From: Allokutzneria sp. NRRL B-24872
GTDB taxonomy: Bacteria > Actinomycetota > Actinomycetes > Mycobacteriales > Pseudonocardiaceae
Reading direction: 5' to 3'
Assembly: GCF_002155965.1 (NCBI RefSeq)
Contig: NZ_MUMH01000127.1
Coordinates: forward strand, 1 to 34,516
Length of the DNA stretch: 34,516 nucleotides
Below the pieces are notes generated by a model, which made no database searches, was not told the origin of the DNA, and saw only the letters and a list, made by a program, of their open reading frames with translations. The position numbers were made by a program, and so were the translations under genes. Position 1 is the first letter of the stretch, and every line of letters starts with the position of its first letter. Positions 32,021 to 34,516 of this stretch are shown here, piece by piece.

Positions 32021-32560
32021 TCAGCCCCAGGAGTAGACCGATGATGCCTTGTCGTGCTCACGGGGGACCAGGTTGTAGGGCTTGTCAGTCCAGTTCATGT
32101 TGTGGCGCTCGCCGCGTCCGTCCTTGTCGAAGTACCACCACCAGGTCTTGCTGGTCTTGTTGACGAACGACGACATCTGGTCGTTGAACGTGCCACCGCA
32201 CGACTCGCAGCCGATGCGGGAGAAGTCGTCGTGCCCGTTGCGGCCACTGCCCGGGTCCTCCAGGATGAAGGCCGCACCGCCGCCGTTCTCGTGCTGGTAC
32301 AGGCAGAGGAAGTCGACAGGGCAAGAGAACACGGCCTTGGCCTGGAGCGTGGTGTTCTTCGCCTTGGCGTAGTCGGGTTCCGTGCTGGTAGTGATCTTGC
32401 CGTCAGCATGGACCTTCGTGATGGTGCGGGTCGGCAGGCTGGCCTCCTCGGACGCCTGCGCCGGAACGGCGGCGAACAGGGTGCCGGCGAGCGCGCCCCC
32501 GACCGCGAGCACCTTGGCGACGTTCCCCATGCGCCGTGCCAGCGAACTCTTAGTGGACAT
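32021..32560 (-). CDS. Secreted peptidase inhibitor family I36-like protein
   Basis: 179 residues with signal peptide (KVLAVGGALAGTLFAAVPAQA, cut near residue 36). The mature C-terminal part (FSCPVDFLCLYQHENGGGAAFIL onward, with paired cysteines CESCGG) resembles the beta-gamma-crystallin-like I36 inhibitors of Streptomyces metalloproteases such as SMPI. A role in inhibiting extracellular proteases, or binding calcium, is inferred. ATG 32560 has GAGGGGGA 5 nt upstream. It is monocistronic and ends at the shared hairpin. Confidence in the family is moderate because many secreted actinobacterial proteins of this class are uncharacterised. Confidence 0.75.
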   Translation of the reverse strand: MSTKSSLARRMGNVAKVLAVGGALAGTLFAAVPAQASEEASLPTRTITKVHADGKITTSTEPDYAKAKNTTLQAKAVFSCPVDFLCLYQHENGGGAAFILEDPGSGRNGHDDFSRIGCESCGGTFNDQMSSFVNKTSKTWWWYFDKDGRGERHNMNWTDKPYNLVPREHDKASSVYSWG

Positions 32561-32644
32561 TGTTTCCCCCTCGTGGTGAGCAATGCCCCTTCACGTTATT
32601 TCCGCGCGGGAGGGCCGATGTCCACCGGTCGACTGATGACTTCC

Positions 32645-33865
32645 TCAGCCGCGCACACGCTTCGCCGAAAGTCGTAATGCTTGCGCGAGGTCGGCGGAAA
32701 CCTTGGTGCGAGCGGGCTTTCCGGCGACGAGGACCGACTCGATGTTGCCGGGGTGCCCGCAGGTCACCACCGCTTCGATCAGGTCGTGCTCGCCGCCGAC
32801 GAGGTTCGCGTCGGTCGCGCGCAGCACCACGAGGTCGGCCTGCTTGCCGACGCTGAGCGAGCCGATCCGCTCGGCCATGCCCAACGCCGCCGCTCCCTCC
32901 ACAGTGGACAGTCGGAGCACGTCGGCCGCGCTGAGGGAGCTGGTCTGGAGGGTCGCGCGCATCAGCGAGAACATGTCGCCCGCGACCGTGGTGACGACGT
33001 CGACGCCGAGCCCGGTGGTGACCCCGTGCGCGGCGAGGCGGTCGGCCATGGGGGCGCCGTGGCCCATCCGCGCCTCGACAGCGGGGCAGATTGAGACGGC
33101 AGCGCGCGCGGTGGAGATGAGCGCGAGTTCGCTGTCCGCCAACGAGTTCCCGTGCGCGAACGTGATCTCCGAGCTGAGCAGGCCCGCTTGGCGGAGGGCG
33201 TCGACGGGGTGTTCGGCGACCGGACCGCTGCCGACGTGGGTGTAGACGCGCAGGCCCAGCTCCTCGGCCAGCGCCCAGTCCGCGCGCACGTTCTCCATCG
33301 ACGAGTACGACGGGCCGGTCGCGGCGAGCGCCATCGTGACGAGCCCGGTGCTGCCGCTGAAGTGCTCCGCGTGCACGGCCCGAACGGCGCCCGAGCCGCT
33401 GCCTTCGCCGAAAACGGGCTGCCCGTAGGCGAAAACCGCGCGGATGCCGGATTCGCGCAGCGCTGACACCGACGCGTCCGCGTGTGCCTTGGTGTAGGCG
33501 ATGTGCGCGAAGTCCTGCACGGTCGTGACGCCGGAGGCCAGTGCCTCGATCGCACCGGCGAGGGTGCTGGCGAAGACGTCGTCGGGGTGGTACCTCGGCG
33601 CGATGCGGCCCAGCACCAGGTCCAGGTAGGCCATGAGGCCCATGTCGGCGGTGCTGCCGCGCAGCGCGGTCAGCCACGTGTGCCGGTGGGTGTCGACGAA
33701 GCCGGGCAGCACGATCCGGTCGGTGCCGTCGACCACGCTTCGGCCCGTCGTGGGCAGGCCGACGCCGACCGCGGCGATGCGGCCGTGCTCGACGAGCAGG
33801 TCGTGGCCGCGCAGCACCACCGGCGCGGGGGAGGTGTCGATCAGGGTCGCGTTCTGGATGAGCAC
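32645..33865 (-). CDS. Amidohydrolase family protein (cytosine deaminase/AtzF-TRZ-like)
   Basis: 406-residue metal-dependent hydrolase of the amidohydrolase superfamily. Metal ligands H60 and H62 are in PGFVDTHRHTW; later histidines are in YTHVGSG and FAHGNSL, and the Asp is in GLGVDVVTT. The final SVGKQADLVVLRA closes the composite beta-domain. It probably deaminates a purine/pyrimidine-like or s-triazine-like compound; the substrate is unknown. GTG start 33865 has TAAAGT (33879-33874) 8 nt upstream. Divergent from the MarR gene with a palindrome between, so it is the likely target of that regulator. Confidence 0.87.
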   Translation of the reverse strand: MLIQNATLIDTSPAPVVLRGHDLLVEHGRIAAVGVGLPTTGRSVVDGTDRIVLPGFVDTHRHTWLTALRGSTADMGLMAYLDLVLGRIAPRYHPDDVFASTLAGAIEALASGVTTVQDFAHIAYTKAHADASVSALRESGIRAVFAYGQPVFGEGSGSGAVRAVHAEHFSGSTGLVTMALAATGPSYSSMENVRADWALAEELGLRVYTHVGSGPVAEHPVDALRQAGLLSSEITFAHGNSLADSELALISTARAAVSICPAVEARMGHGAPMADRLAAHGVTTGLGVDVVTTVAGDMFSLMRATLQTSSLSAADVLRLSTVEGAAALGMAERIGSLSVGKQADLVVLRATDANLVGGEHDLIEAVVTCGHPGNIESVLVAGKPARTKVSADLAQALRLSAKRVRG

Positions 33866-33926
33866 GGCGAGGTACTTTACAGAAAGCTTTCGAAAAAGCT
33901 ATCTCGTTGTCGAATATCGTGACCGG
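33866..33926. promoter_or_regulatory. Divergent promoter region with nested palindromes (amidohydrolase/MarR)
   Basis: GAAAGCTTTC (33882-33891) is a perfect 10-bp palindrome and overlaps TTTCGAAA (33888-33895). It lies just upstream of the minus-strand -10 TAAAGT (33879-33874) and 24 bp before the plus-strand -10 TATCGT (33915-33920). A MarR dimer bound here could block both genes. Confidence 0.5.
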
Positions 33927-34433
33927 GTGAGCGACAGGGTCGACCGGCTGATCGCGTCCTGGCAGGCGGAGCTGCCCGAGGCGCTCGGACCGACATCGGA
34001 GCTGGTCAAACGGGTGCTGCTGCTGGCGGGCGACCTCGACGCGGCGACCCGCCGCGAGCTGCCGGAGCTGGGCCTGACCACCGCCGAGTTCGACGTGCTG
34101 GTCGGCCTGCGCCGCTCCGGGGCGCCCTACCGGCTCAAGCCGAGCGAGCTCGGCCGCTCCCTGCTGCTCTCCAGCGGCGGCACCAGCAACATCATCACCA
34201 GGCTGACCTCGCGCGGGCTCGTGCGCCGGGAGAGCGATCCCGACGACGGGCGCGGCACGCTGATCGTGCTCACCGAGGCGGGCCGCGAGCTGGCCGAGTC
34301 GGCCGTCCTGGCCAACTCCGCCGCCCACGCCGAGGTCTTCGCCGCGCTCCCCGAGGACACCCTCAAGGCGGCCACCGACGCCCTCCGCGAGGTCTTCGCC
34401 GCACTCGACAAGAAACCCACCCGCCGCCCCTAG
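33927..34433 (+). CDS. MarR family transcriptional regulator
   Basis: 168 residues with the MarR winged helix: LTTAEFDVLVGLRRSG, then LKPSELGRSLLLSSGGTSNI (recognition helix), ITRLTSRGLVRRESDPDDGR and the wing GTLIVLTEAG. N- and C-terminal helices form the dimer. GTG start 33927, with TATCGT 6 nt upstream and no Shine-Dalgarno. It most likely controls the divergent amidohydrolase gene and itself, inducible by an aromatic or heterocyclic compound. Ligand unknown. Confidence 0.9.
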   Translation: MSDRVDRLIASWQAELPEALGPTSELVKRVLLLAGDLDAATRRELPELGLTTAEFDVLVGLRRSGAPYRLKPSELGRSLLLSSGGTSNIITRLTSRGLVRRESDPDDGRGTLIVLTEAGRELAESAVLANSAAHAEVFAALPEDTLKAATDALREVFAALDKKPTRRP

Positions 34434-34467
34434 CCCCCGCGTCCCCCAGGTACGCCAAAACCCGTTT

Positions 34468-34516
34468 CGTACTTATAGCGGGAAATGGGAGCGCTCCATT
34501 TCCCGTTAGGAGTACG
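34468..34516. repeat. 49-bp imperfect inverted repeat at the window edge with embedded CebR-like core
   Basis: Arms 34468-34488 and 34496-34516 match in 18 of 21 positions around the 7-nt centre GAGCGCT. The inner 10 bp (CGGGAAATGG/CCATTTCCCG) and outer 6 bp match perfectly. The centre contains GGAGCGCTCC (34488-34497), the core of the CebR/LacI-type box TGGGAGCGCTCCCA. It lies 35 bp after the MarR stop. It may be a terminator, a dispersed repeat, or an operator for a gene beyond the edge. Confidence 0.55.

Noticed and set aside
1-34516. CRISPR arrays, tRNA or rRNA genes, complete insertion sequences
   Set aside because: No regular direct-repeat array, no tRNA-like cloverleaf and no transposase gene was seen on either strand.

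Overview
The window is 34.5 kb of high-GC actinobacterial chromosome, probably from the Pseudonocardiales (a Saccharothrix/Lentzea/Amycolatopsis-like organism). This rests on the base composition, frequent GTG starts, many 4-nt start/stop overlaps, leaderless -10 patterns, and the protein families present: GH92 and GH64 enzymes, DUF222, ClpX-zinc-finger proteins, I36 inhibitors and a PheS-like paralogue. The genus is an inference. I saw no rRNA, tRNA, CRISPR array or complete insertion sequence.

Layout. 1-197 is the start of a DUF222/13E12-type gene that runs off the left edge. 198-507 is gene-free and full of inverted and direct repeats. 508-3759 is a secreted GH92 mannosidase with a promoter and a LacI-type operator, divergent from a methyltransferase. 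4645-7837 is a four-gene minus-strand operon (ABC ATPase, ABC-2 permease, histidine kinase, response regulator). 7924-11132 is a plus-strand operon behind a double palindrome: ClpX-type zinc-finger/HTH protein, pirin, S9 peptidase. 11238-14913 is a tightly packed four-gene unit: a sigma-factor-like protein, a beta-rich/HTH protein, an ImmA/IrrE metalloprotease and a protein-kinase-fold protein. 15067-24082 carries a DUF1963-like protein, a secreted GH2 with a LamG-like domain, a GNAT enzyme, a K+ channel/RCK protein, a flavin monooxygenase, a secreted GH64 glucanase, a ChaB/Rho-N protein and an NAD(P)-binding epimerase-like protein. 24039-26821 holds an AraC regulator divergent from an MFS transporter, and a secreted GH25 lysozyme. 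26950-28179 is a PheS/FDX-ACB fusion behind a possible 26-codon leader ORF. 28259-30603 encodes a DeoR sensor domain without HTH, a GNAT enzyme and an alpha-helical repeat protein. 30584-34433 holds TetR/SDR, an I36-type inhibitor and amidohydrolase/MarR. The right edge is a 49-bp near-perfect inverted repeat.

How the genes fit together. Several secreted hydrolases (GH92, GH2, GH64, GH25) suggest degradation of fungal, plant and bacterial polymers. Three of them (GH92, GH2, GH64) have perfect TTGACA -35 boxes. Two of those have LacI-type palindromes at the transcription start. GH2 and GH25 carry a rare TTA codon in the signal peptide, which suggests bldA-type developmental control. Many cytoplasmic genes instead have an -A---T -10 box 6-8 nt before the start codon and are probably leaderless.

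Best candidates for an undescribed system are the sigma-like/HTH/ImmA/kinase operon (11238-14913) and the PheS-like gene with its leader ORF and 11-bp long-range inverted repeat (26950-28191).
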